DNA of 64,000 nucleotides from Selaginella tamariscina (GCA_003024785.1 PUQB01000806.1:1-64000), one strand, 5' to 3'. Shown: positions 1 to 13,840, numbered from the stretch's first letter. Program-made: numbers and translations. The notes: generated from the sequence alone by a model not told the origin.

Positions 1-2
1 CC

Positions 3-692
3 AAGAAGAATAGACATCGTTGGACAGGATTTTATATGAACGATGCTAATCCCAAGTGCATTGATACTGTTGTTCACTTGGTTGTTAGGAATGCGCCAAA
101 CAATTTCAAGCTTCCAAATGACTGGCCAGGCATCTGTTTGCACTCCAACGGCCCTGAACCTCCATCCGATACACCGATAGGTATGAGTGACGTATTCGGC
201 AATGTACGTTATCCAAACATTACAAGTCAAGCGGCACGGAGCATCGTCAACTTGATCAGGGGTCCTCACAGTGATGCGTGGGTTTTTGACTACTGCACTA
301 GGGGGTCCGTCTTGAAGGAGTGTTACCTTCGGCATACATGTGTGTTTGCCGTTGAGAAGGATAAGACCATGGTTGAGGACCTGAACAAGTGGATAGATTG
401 GGTCTCAACTGAGTACCCCAACGAATCCATAAAGGCGTATTTGAGAAAGTTCCCTCCAGATAAGTGCGATAGCTCTGAAGGTGAATCTGGTTCAATCTCG
501 GAGTCTGAGAACGAACATCAATCAGATATTAGACCGGAAGTTATCTCGAGGAGTACAGAACATTCGCACACTCCAGGACCCATGGAAACATCAATAGAAG
601 ATGCAGAAGATCTTGAACCATCTCACAAGCGGCTTAGACCTTCTTCGCCTCATTCAGAAGGTAATAGCGAAGAAGAATTGATAATGAATTGA
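3..692 (+). CDS. 3' end of an unrecognised protein gene (5' part outside window)
   Basis: The reading frame is open from the first bases of the window to a TGA at 690-692, about 230 residues, so the gene starts upstream. The first half is ordered, with a stretch around residues 75-110 (WVFDYCT, GSVLKECYLRHTCVFAVEKD) that vaguely resembles the first SAM-binding loop and following strand of a Rossmann methyltransferase. The canonical glycine-rich loop is not clear. The last third is acidic and low-complexity, rich in Ser and Glu (SSEGESGSISESENEHQSD), ending with a basic KRLRP patch that could be a nuclear signal. I do not recognise the family. It may come from a mobile element, since few host genes look like this and the next gene begins only about 270 bp downstream. 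Confidence 0.45.
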   Translation, partial: KKNRHRWTGFYMNDANPKCIDTVVHLVVRNAPNNFKLPNDWPGICLHSNGPEPPSDTPIGMSDVFGNVRYPNITSQAARSIVNLIRGPHSDAWVFDYCTRGSVLKECYLRHTCVFAVEKDKTMVEDLNKWIDWVSTEYPNESIKAYLRKFPPDKCDSSEGESGSISESENEHQSDIRPEVISRSTEHSHTPGPMETSIEDAEDLEPSHKRLRPSSPHSEGNSEEELIMN

Positions 693-964
693 TAGAGTGA
701 TGAATAGTTGTAAATGAGTGTAACATAAGGCATTTTTGTATATTTCTTTTATATTTGTACAGAAAATAAATTCTCAAGGATTAATGAAGCTTTTAGTTCA
801 AACATGGGTCACACATTAACAAGGTAAATAATATACCTTGATAATTTTAAGGTCAGCTAATTATCATTTTGCAGATGTAATGAAATAATTGAGAACATGG
901 ATTTTCAGCATTGCCATGAGGTAAGAGAGGGGTTTGGCGACAATTTCTTGTGCCACATGTCAGA

Positions 965-2139
965 ATGACAGAGTTCATGCAGGAAATGGATAATAATGCA
1001 GCTCAAAACATCGTTACCATGGGGGCCACTTCAGTTTTTGCATCATCATTTTTATTGGCTTCAGTTCCGAAATCAATTTCTTCAGCGCATGCAATATCTG
1101 AATCTTGTAAGGATGATGTACAATTAAATGATGAAGGGATAGGCAACGAAATAGTGGCAACGGATAAATGTGAAAGGGAGCAAACAAGTGATTTGCAAAG
1201 TATTCAAGAGGCAACGCTATCTCATGTTACTCATGGCCATATTGTGTTGTTGGATGTCAATGGTGTTCTGCTTCATCGACAAAGGCCCAGGATAGAAAAA
1301 CAGAAATCAAACAAGGAGATTTCATTCCTTGTCATGGTAAATTTCGATATGATATTATTTTTCGTCCAGGGTTGGATCGTCTCTTTCAAAAGCTTAAGGA
1401 GATGGGTGCGCTTGTGGGGATTTGGTCATGCATGCAGATTCATAACTTAACACCGCTGTTGAGTTTACTTAAGAAACATTGTAGTGTTGCAGAAGAGGTG
1501 ATTCGTAAAGATTGGATTTTTGACCAGCGAATGTGTCATAAACCTCTCGAATTTCACAATATAAGAAAGGAAAGCAAGCCATACTTCTTCAAGAATGAAA
1601 GAATAATTGGGACTCATGGGGAGATCAGTCGCTTAAGGATAACGAAGAATGCACATATCTTAGTAGTAGACGACTCTCCTCAGAAGGCTATGCTCAACCA
1701 AAACATTGCTTGTATTCATCCAATCACTTTCGATCCATATTCTGATACCGATATCATGGATGAGCTAGTGAACTACTTGGATACGTGCCTCAGAAAGAAG
1801 AATCTCGAAAATTTTTGTGAGCAGTATCCACCGTATCATACATTTCCTGAAGCTTTTCTTTCTCGTGATATTGAATTTTATAAAATGAAGGATAGCAACC
1901 GGGCGCTTTATAATATTATTCTTAAGGAACGTCAGTTTTTAGATGAGCCTTTATGCAGACCTTCTCTTATCACATCTTATGTATTAACAAGGATGGCAAC
2001 TCCCAATTGCATTCGTGAGAGTGTTAAGTGGTGGCAACAACATCAAGATATTGACCAAAATGATTTGATTAATCCGGAGAGTGATGATTTAGACAAAATG
2101 AAAAGATTTCTTTGTATGATAGAAAGAAAGTATTTATAA
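965..2139 (+). CDS. FCP1/NIF-like HAD phosphatase domain protein, one frameshift
   Basis: Two overlapping frames (first ATG 965; second frame from about 1290 to the TAA at 2139) together match the plant HAD phosphatase family with an FCP1/NIF domain. Visible motifs: LLDVNGVLLHR, motif I with DxNG as usual in plant members; FRPGLDRLF; GALVGIWS, motif II region; KPLEFHNIRK; and VVDDSPQKAMLN, motif III/IV with the acidic pair. The domain is followed by about 110 residues of unrecognised C-terminal extension. A frame change between 1285 and 1340 breaks the ORF between motif I and FRPG. There is no GT-AG intron there, so it is either a sequencing indel or a real lesion. A 43-bp GT-AG stretch at 921-963 after ATGGATTTTCAGCATTGCC is probably too short to be an upstream intron. 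Likely a Ser/Thr or phospho-CTD-type phosphatase; the substrate is unknown. Confidence 0.7.
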
Positions 2140-5100
2140 AAAATTAACATGTTGATAAGAAAATGATTTCATTTGTAATTATGTTTGATAGTATTTCTTC
2201 ATTATTGTAAACTATTTTTAGAATAATATGAATATTCTAAGATATTTTAGGAATATTCCTTACTAAGTAAGGTTATTGAAGGATTAATTAATTAATTAAT
2301 TAATATTTAAGGCTTAATTACATATTAATTAAATGATTAATTAATAATTAAAACTTAAGTATTAATTAGTAATTTATTTTATATTCCCATTTTCACGTAT
2401 CATGCCCACTTTAGTTACAACGTGCATTTATTCTTGTTCCACATTCTATCTTCAATGTGTAATAGAAGGTTGTGAAGAACAAGTTAAAACAACCTAATAA
2501 AACAAACATTCAAACAATTACATATATATATATCCTTATTTAGAAACTTTTCTGCACTTACCTTTTGAGTAGATTGGGGATGCATTTGTAACTTCACATT
2601 TAAAATGCGAAATTGCCCCTTAACAAACAAAGGCTTACTCAATTCAAGTTCATCCCTTGTAGTGAGCTTGGTTGAAATTCTTCTTAATCAATTGGCTGCC
2701 TAACAAATAAAGATGACAAACTTCTCTATAAGTGAATATCCCTTGTTTGGAAGCAAGTAAGGCTGCACATCTACACCTTCAACTCGAACCATAGGCCTTG
2801 TGAGCACTTTTAATTTATGATCCTTTGATAAAGATGCAAAAGACGAAGCTCTTTAGTATCATGGATTAAACCTACTTAATGTTGAGAATTGTAAATTCAA
2901 TTAAGTTGAAATCATACCTTAGGGCCCAAGAAATGTTAATGTGAAGTATATGTAACTATTATAAATAGCTTAAACTATGATGGAGTACTTTTGTTTTCAA
3001 TCAAAGTTGTTCATACCATGCATACCATGTATCCCTAGTGGCTTAATAATTTCTATCTCCATGCTATTTATTGCTCCAACAATGTTTGGAAGTCCACACA
3101 CACTTTAAAGTTGCAACATGTTGTACTTCTTCCATAGTCCTTAGAAACTAAATGAGATGTCAAAAATGCCTCCCAGATAGCCCATATGTCTCTAAAGAAA
3201 ATTTCATTTATTGTGCATTAACCCACTCCAAACTCTCCAAAGATACTAACCACATTAGCTCCTAACTTGTAGATTGTAGTAGCAGCTTTGATTTGTGGTG
3301 AAATAGATACTCGATAGTTGGTGTCTCTTGTTTGAATGCTAAAAAAATTGTAGATGTTATATGCTCTAAAGTTTCACACTTCATTCAAAAGAAGAGTAAT
3401 CACTTTTGTCTAAAAGAAAGGAATCAAAAAGTGTATGATCTTGGTTTCACCTACCACAAACCCATTATGAAAGGATTATATAATTTTAAACCTATTAAGT
3501 TAGAACTTAGAGAACCTATTAAAATTGAAAACTCACCTCCCCTCATTTTGGTGCATGAAAATTGAATGACTAGCTGAGTGAATGCATTGTATCCTAAATC
3601 GTTTGCTTGCAAAGTTTAAAAGCTTCTTAAAAACAATTGAAAAGACTTTTATGGGTTGTTTAGATCCATAAAGTTAAATAAGAATTATTAATACACCTCA
3701 TGAAAGCTATAAATAACAAAGAGAGTTAAAATTATCACGACTCGATACAGGATGCAGGATTCCAAATACAGAATACAAAATACGGGATACGGGGATACGG
3801 GATACAGGATATGCCTACAGAATATACCTATAAGATATTCCTACAAAATATACTTAAAGGATATGCCTAGAGGATATGCTACAGGATATGCTTAAAGGAT
3901 AAGGGTCACCATTTTTAGCTTATGACTAGATTAGGCTCATGACCAGATTAACTCTTGGAGTTGTGAGCATAAAAGCTCTGACTTAATTGTTGTACAATTA
4001 ATTACTATCAACACTAGTCATTTTACGATATTTTTGTTTTTTTGTTCTTGTCTTGTTCTTGTCTTGCTCCTTACCTCCTGCTTTCATCTTGATTCCTAGT
4101 TCCCTGTCCTGCTCCATGTCATGTTTCCTTATCCTGCTCCTGAGTCAAGCCTCCTTGTTCTCAAAATCTTGTTCTTTCCTTGTTCCTAGATCGTGACTTG
4201 ACAAAAATGAATAAAAAATTTATTATTATATATACACAAGTTGCTTGTCAAGCCTCACATTGAGACTAAGAGCAATGAAGAGCTGTCTCCCCTAGCATCT
4301 AACCATTAACAAATTTCATATTGTCATTCAGATTTCGTACCTTATACCTTATCTAAGTCAAGAAGATGATTTCCTAAGTTGATTCTTGATTGTTGCATGT
4401 TTTAAAAGATGCTTCAAAAGCTTTTTGTTGTTGTGAGTTAAAACTCTAAATATCAAAGATCTTTTTCATTCGTCGGAGGAGTTACACTCCTCAACTCTTA
4501 TAGAATGATGCTTTGAACTCTCTTTTTCCTTTCCCTTAGGGACCTTAAGATCCTTAATATAAGCTACAATAGAAAATGTAGGAGTTTTCTGCCTCCGACC
4601 AACGATTGTTATTAACATTTTGAAAATTGAAAATCAAACACGTCCATTAAATAATTTTAATAATTGAAACCAGTCTTAGTTGAGTTCTTTTTAATGTTGA
4701 AAATTGCCAATATATTTAATTTCTTAAACCCTTATTTAATCCTTTACAAACTTGAGATCCTTCAAGAGGTTATCACTTCTTTACTTGTATATGACTTTGA
4801 AATCCTTTGTTGCACTATTCTTTCCTAGTGAAGACTTGTAGATTCTATAGAGGTTCTTCCTCACAATTTAATTTGTCCTGTTTGGCTCAATATGACAATT
4901 AATTCAACATTGACATGTTCAGTCACATTAACTCGGCATTGACTGTTAGCTACATTAGATATTGTTGGATATGAATGCTCCATTGCAAGTTGTAAAGCAT
5001 GTGTCCAATGATCTTATTAATTATGACATTCATGTTATGCAAAAAGGAATTAAATTTAAAATGTTAGTGTAAATTTTCTTGTGCAATACATCCTAAATTG

Positions 5101-5480
5101 ATAGTGGATAAGGTAAACGTGTTGAGATCTAACACAAATTTAAGTCAAACACTACAAGTTAAAGAACCCTAACAGAGGGAGCAGGAGACTGTGTGTATCA
5201 AATTTAGACCCAAAGATTATTGTGAAATTCAAACTTAACCCATGCTCTTGGGCATGGGCTAAGATACAAAGGAAATTAAATTTGTAGTTTTACTATAATA
5301 GTTAATTACAAGAGTAGTGCAGAGAGTACCATAATTAATTACACTTCCAATAATGGACATCCATAGTGCCAACAATTATGTTTAAAGCTATGGCGATTAC
5401 TAGGACATAACATATATATTCACTTTGTAAAACAAGCGTTCTCATACTACACTGTCACTTTAACCGCCAGATTTCCACAT
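2140..5480. other. AT-rich intergenic region without a recognisable gene
   Basis: This is low-GC sequence with ATTA-repeat DNA at 2283-2350. A stretch at 2381-2441 (tcacgtatcatgcccac...) recurs in similar form at 28613-28672, so part of it is a dispersed repeat. A 77-codon ORF at 3332-3565 has no recognisable features. A pyrimidine-rich stretch at 4040-4200 is built of TCCTGCTCC/CTTGTTCTTG-like words. I see no tRNA or other RNA gene. Confidence 0.5.
3743..3905 (+). repeat. Degenerate short tandem repeat (GGATAY words)
   Basis: About 160 bp are built from variants of a 9-17 bp unit: gatacagga, gggatacgg, ggatatgccta, ggatatgctaca. The first half favours the GGGATAC form and the second half the GGATATGC form, as if two sub-units expanded one after the other. 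No coding sense is apparent. Confidence 0.7.
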
Positions 5481-5545
5481 GGCAGATTCTCAATGGGAAT
5501 ATATTGCTGACATGGAGGATGATGTGGATGTGAGGACCATATATC

Positions 5546-6588
5546 TCACACATACGTCCGCATTGTAATAGTCTTGGATCCCGACTTTGAGGAATTCGTG
5601 GCGAGATTTATTGCGGTAGAGGCGGCTACTGCCCCGACCAGCAAGTGCAAACCGAGTCGATTCAGTGTCCATGCCGTGCCATTCTTGCTAGAATCTTTAT
5701 GTTCGTTATCTCTCCCCACAAAGTCAGTAATCGACCTACCGTACCAGCAGATTCCACGGGCATCTGCCACCTTATGCAAAAGCATCACGCTAGCTACACA
5801 CCTCACGCATGTTCCTCCTGTCTACATTCTCGATGTGCTTCATCTTGCATATTAGCACCTTTCACCAGCGCCCTCGACAACAGCTTGGATATCGCCGACA
5901 ACCGCCGTGCCTGCTGCACCCTTTTCATCATTCTGGGACTCATGTGATCACGCGGAATGCTGCAATTGCCTCACCGGTGACCTCCTGCTCCCCAAGCTCT
6001 TTGTGTTGTATCCCATCTTCGCACTCACCCATATCACCCTTGGCGCTATGTCGTTCCAGTAGTCGGGTAGCCGCCGATTATCCATATACCACGCTGAAAA
6101 GACAACGAATGGTCACATATTAAACTCTACCGCATGCGGAGAATGGAAAGCACCATCTCACTGAGTACGCTCTCTCTCTCAACGTACACGCACGCACGCA
6201 CGCACTTATATATGAAATTACCTCCAATATCGTAGGAGTGATCCTCAAAATTGCAGTGCTTCATGAGAAAGAGATCGAGCTGACGAAGAGACGAATCCTG
6301 GAGATCAGAGGAGAGAACAAGCCCATAGATAATGTTGTGAGGGAGACAGAACGCATAGCAGCCCTGAGAGAGCTTGAGAGTGGGACAGTCCTTTCCTACG
6401 GGGAACTCTACGTCCTTGACGAGAGCCACCAGTGCTGCCAGTGGGGAATCGTGCTGTTTTGTGAGCACCAATTTGAAATCCCCGCGCTGCATTTCCATGC
6501 TCTCCTGCTCGTCTACGAGGTAGAGCTTCGCATTGGGGAAGTTCAGGAGCTCATGACCATGGAGATCGCCGCGGTTGCATTCACCCAT
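5546..6588 (-). pseudogene. ERD7-like senescence-domain gene, copy 1 (frameshifted)
   Basis: Exon 1 (6588 to 6222) starts at an ATG giving MGECNRGDLHGHELL and encodes the N-terminal ERD7-type domain: KLYLVDEQESMEMQRGDF, then FPVGKDCPTLKL and LDLFLMKHCNFEDHSYDIG. A GT-AG intron (6221-6094) contains a GTGC repeat. Exon 2 begins at 6093 in the correct phase (AWYMDN..DYWNDI). The senescence domain follows (SPRMMKRVQQARRLS, NGTAWTLNRLGLHLLVG), but the frame is broken several times. One base is missing before DHMSPRMM near 5945, giving an early TGA. More indels occur around 5860-5770. The C-terminal tail is not conserved. ERD7 proteins are lipid- and membrane-associated and induced by drought and cold. 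Several independent breaks suggest decay, though indel error may contribute. Confidence 0.8.
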
Positions 6589-6900
6589 TGATTGAAACAC
6601 AATCTGAAACACGCATATATGAGAACCATGAACTCATAACATATAGAACACTCACACAAACACGCACGCACGCACTTACCTGAATGTAATGTAGAATAGA
6701 GATCCCTTTTATAAAAAAATTAATTCAGCAGCTCTTTTGCTCGTTTGAACGGCACATCGGGCTTCTTTATAGCACATGGGTCCGTGTATGGAACCTCGCG
6801 GTTGGTTGGCTAGGACAGACACGTGGTAGTACGCCCATTTTACACACACGTGTCATCCATCGACGTGTCGAATACTGACTATTCCCAGGTATATTCTGAC
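6589..6900 (-). promoter_or_regulatory. Promoter, 5' UTR and 5'-UTR intron of ERD7-like copy 1
   Basis: Read on the minus strand. The 5'-UTR intron spans 6679 to 6604 (GTAAGTGCGTGCG...TTTCAG) and is shared with the other copies. A TATA-like TTTATAAAAGGG lies at about 6707-6718. Upstream are three ACGT elements of ABRE/G-box type: GACACGTGG at 6818-6826, CACACGTGTC at 6845-6854 and GACGTGTC at 6862-6869. ABRE cores of this kind bind ABA-responsive bZIP factors and are typical of dehydration genes. Confidence 0.65.
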
Positions 6901-9900
6901 TTTGCAGTCGTTTTAACCAACCATGGAACTCCGACGTAGCGATTAAAGGAATGATAACTCTATACGTGTTTGACGGTTATACGTACAGCTTGCCACCTAA
7001 AGTGGCTCCAAACGAATGCGGCAAGTGTCACTAATTATTTGGTTTGCTTTAATCACATTAGACAAATAAATCAGGTATAACGCTGCGGTATAACAGTTTC
7101 ATACGTATTCCCTTGAGGCAGTCTCCGTATCTTGAATATACCGTACAATTGACATGTCACCGCAGGATGGACACGTGGGAAAATATAAACGTGCAAGTTG
7201 CAAGATATTTCCAACTTGAGTGCTTTGTCAATTTTTTCTAACACCGTTAGATATTATTGAATATCAACGTTAAAAACACGTGTAAAACTCACGTATTATT
7301 AGATTAATGTTAGATTATAACATAGACAATCAAACTTTAAACCCTAAACCTTAAACCCATACATTACTATTTACGACCCTTGTGAGTAAACATTGGTCTA
7401 AACTCTCTCTCTCTATTATATATGTCACTTATCAACATAAATTAAATATCTTAAAAACAAGTTTTGCCTCGAATTGGTAAACCAATGTACATATATAGAG
7501 TTTATATATATGGTGTGGTGTATATATACATATATACCAAATGTATATATTATATGCACAGGGAATAGATACACACAATTATGCATAAACTATTTAAAAT
7601 TTTAAACTGAAATACAATCTACTGTGTCCTATAAATGGATGTATTATAAAGTTGTTACTATATGTATAAATAAATAAATAAGATAACACAATGGTACAGG
7701 AAATGAGTTTTTATTTTAGTCAAGAATTTTAATTTAAAAAAAGGTTATTGAAAAAATTAATAATATCTTACTAATTTTAATTATTATTACTTAGAAATAA
7801 ATTTTAGACTGAAATAAAATATCAATTATCCAATTTGATATAAGACATGAATCTCAAACCCATAACATTCCACTGATTAATAGGTTAACCTTGGTAGTTT
7901 GTTGAAGGGGGTTTAAAACGCTAATTAAATTATTTAAATTTTAAATTTTATCTAATAAATTTTATATTTAAGGTAAGTGTGCCTTACGTTGAATTTGTTA
8001 AAAACTGTTAATCTAAAAATTAAAATAATCTAATACATTTTAAGTGAGGTGGCTTAAATGAGGTTTAATTATTTAAATTTCATTTCAACATTAGACTTTA
8101 TTAAAGAAATAGTAATTTAAGAGAAATTTACAATTTTTATTTCAGCTTTAAATTATATTTGAAAATGGTAATCTTATAAAAATTTAAAGTATTTACTTAT
8201 ATATACCCAAAACTCTAAAGATTACATTTTCATCTCCAAGCAAATAAAGACCTTTATCACACTCCAAATACAATACACTTGATAAATTAAATATAAAAAA
8301 GTCAAAACATAAATTCATTTTAATTTTACCATTACCATTTAAAATTTGATCTTTTATAAATGTAAACATGTAAAACATAATTTAGTAAAACAAAATTTGT
8401 TGTAAAAACTTTATACAATGTTTATATCAATTTATTTTAAGCAAATCCAAATATTAGCTACTTTATTACAAATTAATAAAAAATTTTATTATGTTTTTTT
8501 AATTTATGAAATAAAATGAAATAATTTTAATTAATTAAATAAAGAAATATATCAAATAAGCAAATGTTAGTTATAATTTTTTAAATAACTATGTATATAT
8601 AAAGTTTTAACATAAACTATAATAATTAAAGTATAAGGTTTTTTTTCTTATTATTTCTATAAATAAATGTCAAAATTACTTAATATAAAAAATTAAAATA
8701 TATTTCACTTTTAATGTGCATGAATTTATAATATTTAAGGGTGATTATTTTATGCACTTATTCATATGCATGTTGTGAGTACCGTACTAAATATATAAAG
8801 AAAATTCTTTTAGCCTCAGATCAGTGCCAAGGATCACTACAGTAATAATGGTTTTTATAATTTTACTTTGTGTTAATGATAGTTTGAGGTACAATTTGAG
8901 ATATGTAAAAAATCTCATTTATGATACGTAGTGAAATGTTTATGATTAAGTTAAAGATAATAGTAATTTCACTTAATTGAGGTTGATGTGATTTGTATTT
9001 TTATAATTGTTGAATAGAAAATACATGAAACATTGTGTATATAACAATGTAAAAATTCATATACAAATTGATATTCACACATGTGCTCATGATAGATACA
9101 TACATTAGTGATACATTTGTATAAAAGACATACCAATGAATTAATAAACAAGGCCATCGTAATTCGATTTATTCTTCTTTGGAACACCATCCTTACCCTT
9201 TTTCACCCTTGGTGTCTTAACAATATTTAAGACTAGTTAACTAATTGTGTTCTTCTCGAATGTTCTTTCATATTTGTATCATGGGTTGTATTTCTTTTTT
9301 TTTGTTATGGAATTTCTTTATTTATTTTTAGAGATTGTGTTGGATCTTATTTATTAGTTAGTACCCTCTTATGTTTCTGTCTATTTCCATTTTTCTCTCT
9401 TCTTTAATAAAAAAATTTTAATTATGTACATTTTCTTAACTTTCTGTTGCAGACTTCTTTTTTAATGCTAGTCTTTTTAAAAGTTCAAGTTTGTCATCAT
9501 AATCATTATCATCCTTATCGTTGTCGCTCATTTTATTTACATTCTTAATTTTTACTCCACTACTTACTTAACTTTTTCTTATATAAATTACAAAGTTTGT
9601 TCCATCATGTTCATATTTCATTAAGTATGGTGAATGACCTCAAAAAGTCTATAAGTTTTGTTATATCATATGCATGTTTAATCTTTGACACCGAGAATGA
9701 TAAATGACCTTAAAAGTTTATAAGTTTTGCCCCATTCTTGTTGTCAAAAATGGTACATAACTCTATAAATTATATATTTTACTCCATCCTTAGCATCATA
9801 GGCAATGCATGGCCCTAAGGAGGTGTAAACTTATTTCTTTTTGTGATTATGTTTCATCTTCATATTTATAACAATTGATTAATTTTAAGAAGTTAAAAAT

Positions 9901-12560
9901 AAATTTTAATAAATAAATTAATTGTGCTCAATTTATAATGTAAATATTTATTTGAATAATAAATGAAAATAGCAAACAACATATAGTGCAAAACTTATTT
10001 ATTTTATTCAAGAATGATTTTACATAAATTTTCTTTTACTTTTTTAAAACACAAATAAACTTATGTGAAACTTAATTCACATTAAAAATATCCTCATCAT
10101 TATAATATAAATATAGCAATTATTTATACACATAAACATATCTTCAGTGCCAAGGATGACACGTTAACCTCCCTTAAAATGACATTGTTTATATATATTT
10201 TATAATATTCATCATTCAATATGTTAAATTGTAGAAACTATTATATGCAATGTGTAGATTATACCAACTTAATTTATTTAAAAGTAAATAAGATGTTAAT
10301 ATATATATATATATAGAGAAGAGAGAGACGCGTACTATATACATACAATTTAGCTTGTTTGAATTAATATGTACATTTGGGATTAACATTTATATTTTTA
10401 GCAAAAGTTATGAACTAACATACTGTTATTTTGATTATATATATAAGTTGCTATTGGTATCGTAATCGTCGTCTCCTCAAGTGCAAGTACCACATATGTA
10501 TATATGTAGCACATATATAAGATATATATGTTTAAACTTAAAACTCATGGCCTTAATCTTTCAAAGTCAATAATCAAAATATATACAAATACATGTTGTT
10601 TGTCAAACACAAGGAGACGTGTATGGTCTATGCGCATGCATTCTTTATATATTGTTACATTTTAAATCTAAACAATTTAAATCCCTTTTACATTAACCTA
10701 GTTATGTACCTTGTTAAGTTAAAAAATTTTATGTTTAATAACATAGTTGTGGTCAACACTGTCAACTCGTGATAAGGATGAACAGCATAAGAAAAATACA
10801 TGTTAAGATAAACAATATATTAGGACACATAAACAAGCAGTAAGACAAAGTGAGGGTAAGATGAGAGTTTATATTATATCCACGTAATAACACATAGTAC
10901 AATAAACAATTTATTTTGGGATCCCTTCTCCAGTTTATTTATACCCTTACTCCTAGTTTTATATTAACACTTATCGTAACCTTTTTCATTCTTATTCAAT
11001 TAATTATATAACTTCTTCATTGTTATTATAAATAACTTTTGCATAAGTCATATTCTATTAACTTTATAAATGTATATTCTGTCTCAATCTTTATATTACA
11101 GTTATAACCATAATCATGTGTTTTATTTGACTCTCGTATTTTTACAATATATATTATTTTTAGTGTTTTTTCCATTATATGCCTCAAAGAAAGAAACATA
11201 ACTAAAAATTTACTAATTATATATGTATCATTTAACAACTTATTTTACCTTTTTAACTTATGTTCAATTCTAATACATTATTATATCTACTCAATGTATT
11301 AAATTGGATAGTTAAAAGTGTTATTTTAAATCTTTTATAAACTCAAATTGAAAATCTTAACACTTCTATTAACTTGTATATATAAATGTTTATCAAAGTA
11401 TATTAATTATTTTAATCTATTTAAAATAGATATCTTCAATTTATTCAGGTATGGAAGGGCTATTGAATTGGAATGTATATAAAGTAAGGTTCCATGATTT
11501 ACACTAATTTAAACTATATATAATATATATTAATGTGTTTATATACATGTATATAATATGTTGATATTAAATTAGTATTTCACATAAAAATACAAAATGT
11601 AAATATATTATTGGATTGGGAAAGAACTTGTTTTTTACTAAATGACAAGTCTTGAATTCAATATTTAATAGTGATTCTTTGTATAATCACTAGACAAAAA
11701 TATTGAATAATGATTCCTTATATAATAATGGGGTTATTTACCAAACCATCACTTATGTACACTCTTGTTTTAACATTAAGATTATTTAAGTTATGTCATT
11801 TTAAATAGATTAACTATTATTATCTTATTTATAATTAAAACATATACACTACAAGTATAATTATTCATTTTGAATTTATCAGTTTGTAAGTACATCTTAA
11901 CATACTTGAACTTGGTGGAAAAAATATTAAATAATACAATAATATGGTAATTACATAAATATTTAAGGTATACTAAGAATATTTATTTAATATATCTGAA
12001 ATATACCATAGCTAAGTTAGAATGTATTAAATTTATTTTACATTATGGTATAAATTAAAAAAAAAATAAAAAATGTTAATTACTCTTGAACAAAGAAAAT
12101 GACATAAACCTTAACATGAATTATAAATTCAGTTAAACTTGTTTGTTAATATATAATTAATAATACAATCCATGTGTTTATGTAAGTATATATACATTTG
12201 TTTACTCATATGGGCTAAGTAATTGAAGTCCATAGGGATAATTGATCTTTCAAATATACCTTCTTTTAGTTTAATTTTTACTATTTGCGTTTTAAATAAA
12301 ATTTAAGATTTAATTACAATATATTCTTACTATATCAGACTTTTCAATAAGCATGTTCTAATTCTATATATTATTATTCTTATTACTGTGTTTTTTGTTT
12401 TAATACATCAACAGTCTATATAAGCTTATTAAAAGTCACAATTGTATATATATACCATATTTAATGATTATTATTTTCTGAATAAAATTTATGTATATTA
12501 AGAAAGATTTTTAATCTATAAGGTATCAATTCATTAAATTTGATAAATAACTTTTCAATA
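6901..12560. other. Very AT-rich intergenic region, no gene seen
   Basis: The stretch to about 7250 still resembles the distal upstream sequence of the other ERD7-like copies. The rest is AT-rich with scattered (TA)n and TATATA words. Short ORFs here (for example 8193-8378, 8969-9190 and 11026-11238 on the minus strand) are Ile/Phe/Tyr/Lys-rich, as expected from translating AT-rich DNA. A telomere-like AAACCCTAAACC occurs near 7338. I see no transposon ends or RNA genes. Confidence 0.5.
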
Positions 12561-12879
12561 TAAAATTCATATTTCATAATTATACATTGTCTTCGTCTTC
12601 ACCGTGTAATTTATCCGTGTCCTTCGTATACTTTTAGTGAACAACATTTTGATTAAAATGCATGTCATATGAAATAATTTCAAAGAGTTGTAAACGTAAT
12701 AATATGCTGCTTGACATAGTGCCGAATAATTATGTTTAAGCATTACTAGGAAATAAACATATATATTTCCCTCCGATTTAGCCGACAGATTCGCACCACG
12801 TGGCAGATTCTCAAAGGAGAATATCTTGCTGACATGGAATGATGTGGAAGGAACAAGTCCATGTATCTCACACATACGT

Positions 12880-13840
12880 CCGCATTGTATATCCCGACTT
12901 TGAGGAATTCCTGGCGAGATTTATTGCGGTAGAGGCGGCTACTGCCCCGACCAGCAAGTGCAAACCGAGTCGATTCAGCGTCCACGCTGTGCCGTTTTGC
13001 TAGAATCCTTGTGTTCGCTGTCACTCCCCACAAAGTCAGTAATCGACCTACCAGCAGATTCACAGCATCTACCACCTTAGCAAAAGCATCCACGCTAGCT
13101 ACACACTCCTCACGCATGTTCCTCCTGTCTACATTCTCGATGTGCTTCATCTTGCATATAGCGCCTTTCATCAGCGCCTTCGACAACAGCTTGGATATCG
13201 CCGACAGCCGACGTGCCTGCTGCACCCGTTTCATCATTCTGGGACTCATGTGATCGCACTTGGAACGCTGCATTTGCCTCACCGGTGACCTCCTGCTCCC
13301 CAAGCTCTTTGTGTTGTATCCCATCTTCGCACACACCCACATCACCCTTGACGCTACGTCGTTCCAGTAGTCGGTAGCCGCCGATTCATCATATACCAGG
13401 CTACAACACAAGAATGGGCACATATTAAACACTGCCGGCATGCGGAGAATGGGCTCACACGCACGCACGCACTTATATACGAAATTTACCTCAATATCGT
13501 AGGAGTGATCCTCAAACTTGCAGTACTTCATGAGAAGAGATCGAGCTGACGAAAAACGAATCCTGGAGATCAGAGGAGAGAACAAGCCCATAGATAATGT
13601 TGTGAGGAGACAGAACGCATAGCAGCCCTGAGAGAGCTTGAGAGTGGGACAGTCCTTTCCTAGGGGAACTCTACATCCTTGACGAGGGCACCAGTGCTGC
13701 CAGTGGGGAATCGTGCTGTTTTGTGAGCACCAGTTTGAAAATCCGCCGCTGCATTTCCATGCTCTCCTGCTCGTCCACGAGGTAGAGTTTTGCATTGGGA
13801 AGCTCAGGAGCTTGTGTCCATGGAGATAGCATTCACCCAT
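12880..13840 (-). pseudogene. ERD7-like senescence-domain gene, copy 2 (multiply frameshifted)
   Basis: The ATG at 13840 gives MGEC, then a deletion relative to the other copies removes the N-R-G-D codons. At least three further frame changes occur in exon 1 (13780-13560), so the N-terminal domain is readable only in pieces (VPLGKDCPTLKLSQG, KYCKFEDHSYDI). The intron donor GGAG|GT is altered (GATATTGAG|GT). Exon 2 (from about 13390) is better kept: YWNDVASRV, HMSPRMMKRVQQARRLS, CKMKHIENVDRRNMREEC, followed by frame loss in the last part. A long ORF here runs through the intron and mixes frames, so it does not represent a real protein. The 3' flank (12735-12870) matches that of copy 1, so the whole unit was duplicated. 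Confidence 0.8.

Noticed and set aside
921-963. 43-nt intron upstream of the FCP1-like ORF
   Set aside because: It has GT and AG ends, but is at the lower size limit and joins a very short ATG exon without supporting homology.
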